Of a stretch of DNA of 64,000 nucleotides, positions 52,779 to 60,901 are shown piece by piece. The stretch's first letter is position 1, and each line of letters opens with the position of its first letter. Made by a program: the position numbers and the translations under genes. Source of the stretch: Breznakia pachnodae. GTDB taxonomy: Bacteria; Bacillota_I; Bacilli_A; Erysipelotrichales; Erysipelotrichaceae. The stretch lies in NCBI RefSeq assembly GCF_030814225.1, contig NZ_JAUSUR010000002.1:372001-436000 (forward strand), read 5' to 3'. The notes beneath the pieces are model-generated. The model saw only the letters and a list, made by a program, of their open reading frames with translations, had not been told where the DNA came from and made no database searches.

Positions 52779-53042
52779 ATGCGATTAGATAAATATTTAA
52801 AAGTAGCAAGAATATTAAAAAGAAGAAGTGTATCGAAAGAACTTGCAGACCAACAGCGAGTAATTGTGAATGGTCGCAAGGCAAAGCCAAGTACAGATGT
52901 AAATGTTGGTGATGAAATCACGATTCTTTTTGGAAACCGAGAATTAAGTGTTCGCGTATTGGACACGCCAAAACAAGTATCAAAAAATGATGCGACATTA
53001 ATGTTTGAAGTAATCGATGAAAAATATATCGAAAAGGAGTAA
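52779..53042 (+). CDS. rqcP: RqcP/YabO, S4-domain ribosome quality control protein
   Basis: The 87-residue protein is essentially one S4 RNA-binding domain (MRLDKYLKVARILKRRSVSKELADQQRVIVNGRKAKPSTDVNVGDEITILFGNRELSVRVL). It matches YabO/RqcP, which works with RqcH in Ala-tailing of stalled nascent chains on 50S subunits. The position between mfd and divIC is the conserved one. Confidence 0.95.
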   Translation: MRLDKYLKVARILKRRSVSKELADQQRVIVNGRKAKPSTDVNVGDEITILFGNRELSVRVLDTPKQVSKNDATLMFEVIDEKYIEKE

Positions 53043-53048
53043 CTAAAA

Positions 53049-53207
53049 ATGGAACAGGAAACAATCGGATTGGAATTATTAATTAAAGAAATTTTAGAAA
53101 TTCCAAACAACACAAAAACGAAAGAAGAACTGGAAGGTATGCAATATATTGAACTATTGAATTATCGTGATAAATTATATAACTTAGATACATTTTCATT
53201 AAATTAA
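53049..53207 (+). CDS. Small hypothetical protein, 52 aa
   Basis: ATG at 53049, 9 nt after GGAG (53036-53039), opens a 52-codon frame beginning MEQETIGLELLIKEILEIPNN and ending LYNLDTFSLN, stopping at 53205-53207. It is an acidic, helical-looking peptide with no membrane segment, closely spaced after rqcP (6 nt). I do not recognise the family; its placement and ribosome site argue that it is real. Confidence 0.6.
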   Translation: MEQETIGLELLIKEILEIPNNTKTKEELEGMQYIELLNYRDKLYNLDTFSLN

Positions 53208-53217
53208 GAGTGTACGC

Positions 53218-53246
53218 TTGAGTTTTAAAAGTTTATAGTTTACTAT
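53218..53246 (+). promoter_or_regulatory. Probable promoter of divIC
   Basis: TTGAGT (53218-53223) and TACTAT (53241-53246) are 17 nt apart, shortly before AAGGTGA and the divIC start. Confidence 0.5.
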
Positions 53247-53267
53247 GGAATAAAGCAAGGTGATAAA

Positions 53268-53579
53268 ATGAATAAGAAGAAAAAAAGAAGTCCAGCTAGG
53301 TTTATTACCTTACTGGTAATGGTTCTGATTTCAGCCTACTGTATCATGGAAGTGGTAAAAGAAGTAAATACAAACCTGTCACTTCGTGCTGATATATCAG
53401 ATGCGGAAGCAGAACGAACAAAGTTGGAAAAAGAAAAAGAACAACTAGAAAAAGAGAAATCTAATTTAAGTAACGAAGACTATGTCGTTCGTTATGCACG
53501 TGGTAAATATATGCTTACCGAAACAGATGATGAGCAAGTTTTTAGATTGCCAACAGAAGAAACGGAAGAGGAGCAGTAA
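53268..53579 (+). CDS. divIC: Septum formation initiator DivIC/FtsB family
   Basis: The 103-residue protein has a short basic cytosolic N-terminus (MNKKKKRSPAR), one membrane segment (FITLLVMVLISAYCIMEVV, about 12-30), a coiled coil (SDAEAERTKLEKEKEQLEKEKSNLSN), and the DivIC C-terminal motif EDYVVRYARGKYMLTETDDEQVFRLP. It joins FtsL and DivIB in the division complex. Position after rqcP is conserved in Firmicutes. Confidence 0.93.
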   Translation: MNKKKKRSPARFITLLVMVLISAYCIMEVVKEVNTNLSLRADISDAEAERTKLEKEKEQLEKEKSNLSNEDYVVRYARGKYMLTETDDEQVFRLPTEETEEEQ

Positions 53580-53585
53580 AATACT

Positions 53586-54293
53586 ATGTTTAATCGAATT
53601 GAAATGAAAGCAAAGGCCAGAGAGATACTTCATAAAAATATCTTTATGCTTGGTTCTATGGCTGCTATCCCTTTTATTATTGAATTATTAGGAAATCAGT
53701 TTGTACCTCAGATTCCTCAGGAGTACTACACTTCCCTTCCAAGTGATCTTGGTGTAGTGTATATTGCTCTGGCAAAGAATCTTGCAGGTTCACAGTTGCT
53801 TGGAGTAGCAAGCGCTGTAGCAACGTACTTCTTAGTAGTTATGTGTATGGAGTTAAGAAGAAATCCAGAGGCGGATTTCAACAGCATTTCTAAACAGATG
53901 AGTGTAAAAGGATTTATCAATTATGGAGTAAAAATGATGTTATTAAATATAATAACAGGGATTGGAATGATGTTCTTTGTCTTTCCAGGATTATATTTAT
54001 CATATCGTTATTTCTTTGTTAGATACATTGCAATCGAACAACCAGAATTATCAATAAGAGAAACATTTGCATTATCAAAAGAATATTCAAAAGGAATCAA
54101 AGTAAGTCTATTTGTATTAGATCTATCATTTATCCTTTGGATCTTTGCACAGGTAATGTTATATAGTATACCAAGTTTATATGTTACACCTTACATCATT
54201 TTAACAATCATGTTTGTTTATTATGACCGTAAACGTGTATTTGAAAAAAATGAAACGTATCAGGAGAATGAATATAGTTCCCCAGATATGTAG
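53586..54293 (+). CDS. DUF975 family membrane protein
   Basis: The 235-residue protein has about five membrane segments and the DUF975-type features: KAKAREILHKNIFMLGSMAAIPFIIELL at the N-terminus, MFFVFPGLYLSYRYFFVRYIAIEQPELSIRETFALSKEYSKGIK in the middle (the conserved cytosolic helix after a Phe-Pro-Gly-x-x kink), and a closing segment with YYDRKRVFEKN. The family's role is not established. It starts 6 nt after divIC and ends the housekeeping block. Confidence 0.8.
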   Translation: MFNRIEMKAKAREILHKNIFMLGSMAAIPFIIELLGNQFVPQIPQEYYTSLPSDLGVVYIALAKNLAGSQLLGVASAVATYFLVVMCMELRRNPEADFNSISKQMSVKGFINYGVKMMLLNIITGIGMMFFVFPGLYLSYRYFFVRYIAIEQPELSIRETFALSKEYSKGIKVSLFVLDLSFILWIFAQVMLYSIPSLYVTPYIILTIMFVYYDRKRVFEKNETYQENEYSSPDM

Positions 54294-54376
54294 AAAAATT
54301 ATGATGAATCAAGAGGGCTAATGGTTTATTGTAAAGTAGTACATTGTCACAATTGAAGTGGAATTAAATAGTAAAG

Positions 54377-54430
54377 AAAGTTTTCAAATATATTTTTTAT
54401 TATTTTTATAATATATTTGAAACTTTTTTT
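54377..54430 (+). terminator. Intrinsic terminator after the divIC unit
   Basis: AAAGTTT-T-CAAATATATT (54377-54394) pairs with AATATATTTGAAACTTT (54410-54426) with one bulged T, followed by TTTT. The AT-rich arms make it weaker than most in the window. Confidence 0.75.
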
Positions 54431-54480
54431 ATGGCTATGGCGTATTATAGACAGACAGGGAAAATTCAAAGGAGAATAGA

Positions 54481-55959
54481 ATGAAAAAGTATAAAGGATT
54501 ATTATTATCATTTTTGTTAGGAGTAACATTGTTAAGTGGTTGCTCTACAAGCGATACGGCTACAAAAGAATCGGTTATGGAGGATGCAATCAAAGCATTT
54601 AATGAAGTCGAATCTTATAAGAGTGAAGTAACAAGTGAACAAGAAATCGAAATGAAAAGTGGAGATGAAAAACTTGTACTGACACGTGACTCGAAAGGGA
54701 CGACACTATTAAGTCTGAAAGATAAGAAAGCTCTTTATGAAAGAGAACTGACAGTTGGATTAAGTGGGTATGATACAACTTCAGAAACAACGTCTTATGT
54801 TGATTTCAGTGGAAAGAAACCAACACAGGAAACAATAGCTGATAGTGAAGATGTGGATACGGAAATGGATGCACAGGAATATCTTCCTGAAAAAGAGATG
54901 AGTGATTTCTTTGAGGCAGTTAAAGAAAGTGAAGATGTTAAATTTGAAGAAAAAGAAGATTCTTATGTATTCACTGGTAATGTAAATGCAGCAAGTTATG
55001 ATGCAATCGTAGGTTATAATCAATACTTTGTTGGATTTTATGAATATCCAAGTGATAAAGAATTAAAGGACGTTACGATTGAAATTGAATTGGTAATTGA
55101 TAAGGAAAGTAAATTACCAACATCAGTTGAAGTTGAATACAAAGATTTCTCAGATTATCAATATGATATGGGAGATGACTCAGATTATGCATTATCATCA
55201 AAAACAGCAGCATTCACAATCGAATATTCTGATTATGATAAAGTTGATAGTGATGAAATTAAGTCTCCAGTAAGTGAAAACGATAAAAAAGATGGTTCAA
55301 AGGATGATGACTCAAAAGAAGATGAAAAAGATGATACTGAAGACAAGACTGAAGATAAGAAGGAAGATGAAACAGAAAAAGATAAAGTAGAAGCTCCTTC
55401 TACTGATAAGGATACAGAAGAAAAAGAGGAAGAAGTAAAAGAAGTAACTTCTAAAGAAAGCAAAGAAGCAACTGGTCCTTGGGATACTTACAGTTTCATT
55501 GCCAATGGAACAACTTATGCATTACCTCTTGAAGTTTCTAAGATCAGTGAATTTGGATTTGTAATTGGTATTGATGCTGATATGGCAGCACTTGAAGGTG
55601 ATGGATATCGTTCTACTATGTTGTTCAATAGTGACACAATGGAATCTGCTATGGTAATTATTCATAATCCATCAGAAGAAACTAAACCAATAGAAGAATG
55701 TCAGATTGTAAGCATTGAAGTATCATTAAGTAGCATGGATAGTAAACATACATTCTCTCTTCCTGGAGAAATTGGATTAAACACAACAGAAGAAAAATTG
55801 AATGAAGTATATAGTGAATATACATCATTCTCATATTCAAAACCAATTGGTATGTATCGTTATGGAAATGAGTATGGTACGTTTGTGAAGGTACATGTAA
55901 GAAGAGATAAAAATATTGTATATAAGTTTAAAGTTAGCTCTTCAGGGTTATCAAATTAG
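54481..55959 (+). CDS. Lipoprotein with LolA/LppX-like N-terminal domain and shared C-terminal module
   Basis: The 492-residue lipoprotein has a type II signal peptide with lipobox LLSGC (Cys22). Residues about 30-255 form a beta-rich domain of the DUF6612/LppX-like type (NEVESYKSEVTSEQEIEMKSGD... typical of lipoproteins that carry hydrophobic ligands). A highly charged Lys/Asp/Glu linker spans about 262-330. The C-terminal module (about 335-492) has GPWDTYSFIANGTTYALPLEV and FSLPGEIGLNTTEEKLNEVYSEY, matching by eye the C-terminal modules of the 35287 and 37291 membrane proteins. It is the first gene of the lipoprotein/secretion region. Confidence 0.8.
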   Translation: MKKYKGLLLSFLLGVTLLSGCSTSDTATKESVMEDAIKAFNEVESYKSEVTSEQEIEMKSGDEKLVLTRDSKGTTLLSLKDKKALYERELTVGLSGYDTTSETTSYVDFSGKKPTQETIADSEDVDTEMDAQEYLPEKEMSDFFEAVKESEDVKFEEKEDSYVFTGNVNAASYDAIVGYNQYFVGFYEYPSDKELKDVTIEIELVIDKESKLPTSVEVEYKDFSDYQYDMGDDSDYALSSKTAAFTIEYSDYDKVDSDEIKSPVSENDKKDGSKDDDSKEDEKDDTEDKTEDKKEDETEKDKVEAPSTDKDTEEKEEEVKEVTSKESKEATGPWDTYSFIANGTTYALPLEVSKISEFGFVIGIDADMAALEGDGYRSTMLFNSDTMESAMVIIHNPSEETKPIEECQIVSIEVSLSSMDSKHTFSLPGEIGLNTTEEKLNEVYSEYTSFSYSKPIGMYRYGNEYGTFVKVHVRRDKNIVYKFKVSSSGLSN

Positions 55960-55974
55960 GAGGGAATGGAAAAT

Positions 55975-58359
55975 ATGAATAAGAAAAGTAAAAGTGTAGT
56001 AGCATTACTGGCTTTAGCAGTTGTATTAAGTGGCTGTGGAGGGTCAGGAAGTGATAAAGCACAAATAACAAACGAAGAGTTTACAACTGAATTAAAGGGT
56101 AAATATGAAGGGGAAGAAACGTATAGTTATGAAGAATCACTAAGTGGCTTAGAACGTGATCATTCATTTGAATTTAAGTTTGGATTTGATCCGAATGAAA
56201 ATTACCAAAGTTTAGGTCAGTTATTTCAAGTTTATATGGATGCAGATTTAAAATATCCAGTAAGTATTTCGTATGATTATGACAAAGAAAAACAAGAGTT
56301 AATAATTCAACCACCAAAAACAGGAGTTCTACAGCTTCCAGATGAAAAACGTGGTGGAAAATTATATGATTTAGGAAATAACAAAGACTGGGGAAATGCG
56401 CAGCAGTATTACCTAGTACAATATGTAGATTTAGACACAGGTGAGGAATTGGAAAAACCTCTAGTTACTGTATTTGATACAAAACATGAAGTAAGTGCTG
56501 CACCAAATCTTAAATTTCAAGTAAATGAAGATGGATTAGGTGAATTAAGTTGGGATGAAATTGAGGGAGCAAGTGAGTACTCAGTAGTAAAAGTTCAATA
56601 TTATAAAAAAGAAGCTGGATACTCAACAAGTGGTGAATCAATTGAGGTTCTTGCAACAACTGAAGATTCAAGTTGGAGCAATAAAGGTGGGAACTCAAAT
56701 TCATTGGATAACGATAATAAAGCATTTAGAATATCTGTAGAAAAGACAGAAGACACATTATATTCAGAATACAAAAATGATGATAATATGTCAGTAGAAG
56801 ATTTTACGAATAATGCAAATATTATTGAAGGTAGTTCAACTTTTGAATATGATATTTATTATGCAGTAATTGCCACTAATGATGATGGAACTTCATCTGT
56901 AAGTAATCTAGTTGATGCTCGTTATGTTGCTCAACAAACGCCTTATGAATTAGCATATTATCTAAATAAAGGTGGATTAGATAAAGAAAAATATTTACAT
57001 GTAGAAGAAGATCCAAACCTATTGCCTTCTCATGCTTGGGTAACAATGTGTGATGGACAAGCAGTTCAAAAGCTAATTAACTATGATATTAGTGATATTA
57101 AATTGGATTCAAGCACATTTATTGTTACTGACGAAGATGAAAAAGGAACAGAAGTAACTAAAAATGAAGAATTAGATTATATTTCAATTCCTTTTAAAAT
57201 TGAAGGAACTTCAGTAGAGGGATTTGTTGAAGTAGTTAACTATGACGAAAAAACATATGAACAAGATTTAAAAGACCTTAAAGCACGTCAGGATGATTTA
57301 AGAGATCAAGCTGGATCAATTGATAAAGATGTTGATTTAAATGAAGAAGTTGAAGATGATGGTGATGCAGCAACTGAAGTATCAACTGAAGGATTCAATG
57401 TATATGCAAATAGTGCATTGTCTGAATATCTTGCAATCAATATGTTAAATGGAAATACTAAAATTAGCTTAGATGACTTTAATGAAGCATCAAGTCAGGA
57501 ATATCTGTTGGATGCATGGTATGAAGCGATTTATCAAAACCCATTGGTATTAGGAGTACAAAGTATTCGTATGGATGGTAATAATAATGTAATTATTACG
57601 TATGATGAAGATGCTGATACAAAAGCGGACAAACAAGCAGAAATTCAAACAAAAGTAAAAGAAGTTGTTGCAGAGATTATTACTGATGATATGACTGATA
57701 TCGAAAAAGAAGAAGCAATCAATGATTACTTATGTGCAAATGCTGAGTACGATATGGATGCATTGGATAATGCGGAAAAGAATGATTTCAAAACTGTAGA
57801 TGAAGAATTTAATGATTCATTTACAGCGTATGGAATTCTAATCAACAACAAAGGTGTATGTGCTGGTTATGCAGCGGCATTTAAATTATTAGCAGATGAA
57901 GCAGGATTAGAATCTATTGTTGTTACTGGTAACCTTGATGGTTCTCTGCCTCATGCATGGAACCGTGTAAAGATTGATGGACAATGGTTATCAATTGATA
58001 CAACAAACAATGACAATGAATTTATTAGTAATTCACTATTTAACTTACCAGACAGTATTTCTTCTAAAGTACTTGTTGAAGATAAGTTATATGTAATGGA
58101 TTCAGTATTAAATGAATTTACAGCTAGTGAAGAAAACAATGAATACTACCGTTACCACAGCAAATACTTTGACACATCTTCAATTACAGATGAGTTATTG
58201 TCTGGAATTAATGCAGATGGTAAAGTAGTGCTACGTACAGAGTATAGTATTAGTGAAGAAGACTTCGCTGAAATCGCTGGAAATGTACAAGAGAAATCTG
58301 GAAAAAGTTTACGAGGAACGTATTACTTAGGTGTTATTTACTTAGAAGTAGCAAATTAA
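55975..58359 (+). CDS. Transglutaminase-domain lipoprotein
   Basis: The ATG at 55966 is too close to GGAGGG, so 55975 is chosen (MNKKSKSVVALLALAVVLSGCGG, 794 aa), with lipobox VLSGC. A fibronectin-like beta region (about 185-320; LKFQVNEDGLGELSWDEIEGASEYSVVKVQY) is followed by a transglutaminase-like core: Cys629 in NNKGVCAGYAAAFKLLADEAG, His660 in LPHAWNRVKIDGQWLSID, Asp675, and the preceding segment MTDIEKEEAINDYLCANAEYD. The triad is intact, so it may be an active thiol protease or cross-linking enzyme at the cell surface. It follows the 54481 lipoprotein by 15 nt. Confidence 0.88.
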   Translation: MNKKSKSVVALLALAVVLSGCGGSGSDKAQITNEEFTTELKGKYEGEETYSYEESLSGLERDHSFEFKFGFDPNENYQSLGQLFQVYMDADLKYPVSISYDYDKEKQELIIQPPKTGVLQLPDEKRGGKLYDLGNNKDWGNAQQYYLVQYVDLDTGEELEKPLVTVFDTKHEVSAAPNLKFQVNEDGLGELSWDEIEGASEYSVVKVQYYKKEAGYSTSGESIEVLATTEDSSWSNKGGNSNSLDNDNKAFRISVEKTEDTLYSEYKNDDNMSVEDFTNNANIIEGSSTFEYDIYYAVIATNDDGTSSVSNLVDARYVAQQTPYELAYYLNKGGLDKEKYLHVEEDPNLLPSHAWVTMCDGQAVQKLINYDISDIKLDSSTFIVTDEDEKGTEVTKNEELDYISIPFKIEGTSVEGFVEVVNYDEKTYEQDLKDLKARQDDLRDQAGSIDKDVDLNEEVEDDGDAATEVSTEGFNVYANSALSEYLAINMLNGNTKISLDDFNEASSQEYLLDAWYEAIYQNPLVLGVQSIRMDGNNNVIITYDEDADTKADKQAEIQTKVKEVVAEIITDDMTDIEKEEAINDYLCANAEYDMDALDNAEKNDFKTVDEEFNDSFTAYGILINNKGVCAGYAAAFKLLADEAGLESIVVTGNLDGSLPHAWNRVKIDGQWLSIDTTNNDNEFISNSLFNLPDSISSKVLVEDKLYVMDSVLNEFTASEENNEYYRYHSKYFDTSSITDELLSGINADGKVVLRTEYSISEEDFAEIAGNVQEKSGKSLRGTYYLGVIYLEVAN

Positions 58360-58368
58360 TTAACTGAT

Positions 58369-58411
58369 AATATTCCTGGTTCAACTTCTATATGAATCAG
58401 GAATATTTATT
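58369..58411 (+). terminator. Probable terminator of the lipoprotein pair
   Basis: AATATTCCTGGTTCA (58369-58383) pairs with TGAATCAGGAATATT (58393-58407) with one G-T step. The following TATTTATT is a poor U-tract, so leakage is likely. Confidence 0.65.
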
Positions 58412-58472
58412 TATTGAAACTTTTTATGAAGTTTCATCGTATTATTACTGAGGATAGAAAAATCATCTTCGC

Positions 58473-58502
58473 TTAAGAAAACCAGTAGAGTTATGATATA
58501 AT
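58473..58502 (+). promoter_or_regulatory. Promoter of the ECF sigma factor gene
   Basis: The extended -10 TGATATAAT (58494-58502) is preceded by a poor -35 TTAAGA (58473-58478) at 18 nt. Its position rules out the upstream ATG at 58501 as the start of the sigma gene. Confidence 0.6.
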
Positions 58503-58527
58503 GGACTGGTTAGAACAGAGGATGATT

Positions 58528-59007
58528 ATGGCAAAAAAAGATATGTTGGATTGTGACCAGATCCTGGAGAAGTTTTCCAGTACGGTTTACAAAGTAGCAC
58601 TGTCACAAGTTAAAAATAAAGAAGATGCAAATGATATCTTTCAAGAAGTGTTTTTACGCTTGGTTCGATACCAAAAAGAATTTGAATCGGACGAACATAT
58701 AAAAGCATGGTTAATTCGAGTAACTATTAATTGCTGTAAAGATTTTTTTAAGAATCGTTACAATAGTAACAAGCAAGAATTAGTAGTTGATATTCCATTT
58801 GAAGATCCAAAGCATCATGAAGTTTTTTATCATGTACAGGAGCTGGAAGAAAAGTATAAGATTATTATTCATCTGTTTTATTATGAGCAGTACTCGATTA
58901 GTGATATTGCGAAGATATTGGATATGAATGAATCTACAGTAAAAACTAGACTATCCAGAGGGCGAGATCGGTTGAAAGTAAGACTGGAGTGTGAGCGTGA
59001 TGCTTGA
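58528..59007 (+). CDS. ECF-type RNA polymerase sigma factor
   Basis: AGAGGATG supports the ATG at 58528 (159 aa). Region 2 is NKEDANDIFQEVFLRLVRYQKEFESDEHIKAWLIRVTINCCKDFFKNRY (about 28-76). Region 4 is LFYYEQYSISDIAKILDMNESTVKTRLSRGRDRLKVRL (about 117-154), with the HTH. The last 8 nt overlap the start of the next gene, the usual arrangement for a cognate anti-sigma factor. The regulon probably includes nearby envelope genes. Confidence 0.92.
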   Translation: MAKKDMLDCDQILEKFSSTVYKVALSQVKNKEDANDIFQEVFLRLVRYQKEFESDEHIKAWLIRVTINCCKDFFKNRYNSNKQELVVDIPFEDPKHHEVFYHVQELEEKYKIIIHLFYYEQYSISDIAKILDMNESTVKTRLSRGRDRLKVRLECERDA

Positions 59008-59707
59008 TGATTACAAAGATGCATATGATGAAATTGAAGTGCCAAAAGATTTGATTCATAAGACATCAGTTCTAATGAAAGAAGAACAAGAAAAACAAAA
59101 AGAGAAGAAGAAATTTAGTTTTTTTTCAATGCCAATGTTATTTGGTCTTGGTACAACAGCTGCAGTGGTTGCAATTATTGTTGGGGTGATGGGGCAGTCA
59201 TCTGATCAACTGATTACAACGGATTTAACTGCAGGACAGACAGTCGAAGAAGTTGAACTGAGCGATGGGCATATGGTATTTTCTGATAACCAGATGATTG
59301 GTGATTTGGAAGAAATACCATCGGATAGCGTTGTTGAAAAAAGTACAAAGGATGAAATTGAGGCTTTTTTGGGAGAAAGTATTCAAGAAATGGAAGTTCC
59401 AGAAGATTACAAACTGGAAGAAACAATGTATGAGAGTATTTATGAAAATGAAGAAATGATAAATGCTAGAGTTACATACATATATGAATATAATGATCAG
59501 ATATTAAAAATTTCATATCAACTGAAGTTAGATGAAACCATAAATGGAAATTCTGAAGTGAATGGTGTTTCATGTGATGTCTGGTATGATGATAAATCAA
59601 GTGAATATGGGGCTAACTATATTAAAGATGATTATATTTATACAGTAGTTACAACTGAAACTTCTCAGGAAGATTTTATAACGATATTGAATATGGTTAT
59701 AAAATAA
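59000..59707 (+). CDS. Probable membrane-bound anti-sigma factor
   Basis: The ATG at 59000 overlaps the sigma stop (10 nt after GGAG; a GTG at 58997 is the alternative). The 235-residue protein has a cytosolic N-terminus of about 40 residues (DDYKDAYDEIEVPKDLIHKTSVLMKEEQEKQKEKKK), one membrane segment (MLFGLGTTAAVVAIIVGVMG, about 46-65), and an extracellular domain of about 165 residues. It is not a zinc-binding anti-sigma (no HxxxCxxC). Its role is inferred from operon position and topology. Confidence 0.75.
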   Translation: MLDDYKDAYDEIEVPKDLIHKTSVLMKEEQEKQKEKKKFSFFSMPMLFGLGTTAAVVAIIVGVMGQSSDQLITTDLTAGQTVEEVELSDGHMVFSDNQMIGDLEEIPSDSVVEKSTKDEIEAFLGESIQEMEVPEDYKLEETMYESIYENEEMINARVTYIYEYNDQILKISYQLKLDETINGNSEVNGVSCDVWYDDKSSEYGANYIKDDYIYTVVTTETSQEDFITILNMVIK

Positions 59708-59743
59708 GATTTGAAGATGATTCTAGAAAGGAACAAATAAACA

Positions 59744-60505
59744 ATGAAGAGAAAAATATTTGGATTACTGCTAGCAGTAATGGTATCAGCTGGAGCATTA
59801 AGTGGATGTTCATCAAGCAGCAACAAAGATGAAGAGGCTATTAATACACTAAATGATGCATTAGAAAAAACAAATGAAGAGGCATCATCAGCTGGATCAA
59901 TGTCTATGTCAATGAACATGGAATCTGGTGGAGAAGAAATGTCAATTGAAATGGCTATCGATTTTATTATCAACAATGCAGATGATGAATCAAAGATGGA
60001 AGCAGACATGGGTGTTACAATGAATATGTATGGCTCTGAATACGAAGGAAAAATGTATATGAAAGATGGTAAGACATACATGGATATGTATGGGTCGAAA
60101 ACAATTTCATCTGCAGATTCTGGAGAATCAATGAGTGAACAAACTGGATTAACTGAAATCGATGAAGATTCTATTGAATCAGCACAAATTGAAACTAAAG
60201 ATGGTAAGAAAGTAATTACAATCGAATTAAGTCAAAAAGCTGTAAAAGAATTAGTAATGGATCAATTGTCAGAAGATTTATCTAGTAGTGGATTGAGCGA
60301 AGACAACATTGATATTAAAGACTATAAGATTGAATATGTAGTTGGTGATGATGGATTTATTTATGAACAAGATATTTCATTCTCATTAAAACTTAGTGTT
60401 GATGATGATAGTGCTACATTAGATATGAAAGCTAATGTTACATATACATCATTTGGGGAACAAAAAATTGAATTCCCAGACTTCAGCGAGTATGTAGAAG
60501 AATAG
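59744..60505 (+). CDS. DUF6612/LppX-like lipoprotein
   Basis: The 253-residue lipoprotein has lipobox ALSGC (Cys22) and a beta-rich body typical of LolA/LppX-like ligand-carrying lipoproteins (SMSMSMNMESGGEEMSIEMAIDFIINNADDESKMEADMGVTMNMYGSEYEGKMYMKDGKTYMDMYG). It is rich in Met, Asp and Ser. It resembles the N-terminal domain of the 54481 lipoprotein. It is the third gene of the sigma/anti-sigma unit, so it may be a target or sensor of that sigma system. Confidence 0.82.
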   Translation: MKRKIFGLLLAVMVSAGALSGCSSSSNKDEEAINTLNDALEKTNEEASSAGSMSMSMNMESGGEEMSIEMAIDFIINNADDESKMEADMGVTMNMYGSEYEGKMYMKDGKTYMDMYGSKTISSADSGESMSEQTGLTEIDEDSIESAQIETKDGKKVITIELSQKAVKELVMDQLSEDLSSSGLSEDNIDIKDYKIEYVVGDDGFIYEQDISFSLKLSVDDDSATLDMKANVTYTSFGEQKIEFPDFSEYVEE

Positions 60506-60514
60506 AAGAAAAGT

Positions 60515-60560
60515 GACTATGTTATGTTGAAATTAAGATGACATAGCATAGTCATTTATT
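60515..60560 (+). terminator. Intrinsic terminator of the sigma/lipoprotein unit
   Basis: GACTATGTTATGT (60515-60527) pairs with ACATAGCATAGTC (60541-60553) with one G-T step, followed by ATTTATT. Nothing else is seen between 60561 and 60639. Confidence 0.7.
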
Positions 60561-60639
60561 ATAGTAATGCTATGAATATCACGATAGTGAAATGTATTTC
60601 CTTTTTCATTGTTTGATATTCAAAAAGTCAAAAAAAACT

Positions 60640-60668
60640 TTGACACTCAATGTGAAAAATTATATTAT
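60640..60668 (+). promoter_or_regulatory. Promoter of the type VII secretion leader
   Basis: TTGACA (60640-60645) and TATTAT (60663-60668) are 17 nt apart. The predicted transcript starts at about 60675, some 395 nt before essB. Confidence 0.75.
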
Positions 60669-60674
60669 TAGAGT

Positions 60675-60872
60675 GTTAGTGGTATAAACCATACTAAAGG
60701 GCATAGTAGTTTATACTAATACACGAAGGGTAAAAAATAAAACAGGGGTATGGCCAAATCAATGATTTGGTAAATGAAGATAGGTAACATTTTTTTAAGT
60801 GTTGTTTTGTTTTTGCTTGGTTAAATATACTTTTTAAACCATCTAAGACACCTATCTTAGATGGTTTTTTTG
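60675..60872 (+). ncRNA. Leader RNA with antiterminator/terminator switch ahead of essB
   Basis: The leader folds in three parts. A long 5' hairpin has GTATAAAC/GTTTATAC and TACTA/TAGTA around the loop AAGGGCA (about 60682-60716). A small hairpin CCAAATC/GATTTGG follows (60754-60770). The 3' part has a perfect 13-bp terminator, AAACCATCTAAGA (60836-60848) with TCTTAGATGGTTT (60855-60867), then T. AAGATAGGT (60777-60785) is exactly complementary to ACCTATCTT (60850-60858), which lies in the terminator loop and 3' arm. The two pairings exclude each other, the hallmark of a riboswitch or protein/ribosome-controlled attenuator. The class was not recognised. Confidence 0.75.
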
Positions 60873-60901
60873 TTCGCTAGAATAGTTAGTGCAAATAAAG
60901 A

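Noticed and set aside
60682..60790. c-di-GMP or c-di-AMP riboswitch upstream of essB
   Set aside because: The conserved aptamer bases of both classes that I can recall are not present in order; the element is left unclassified.
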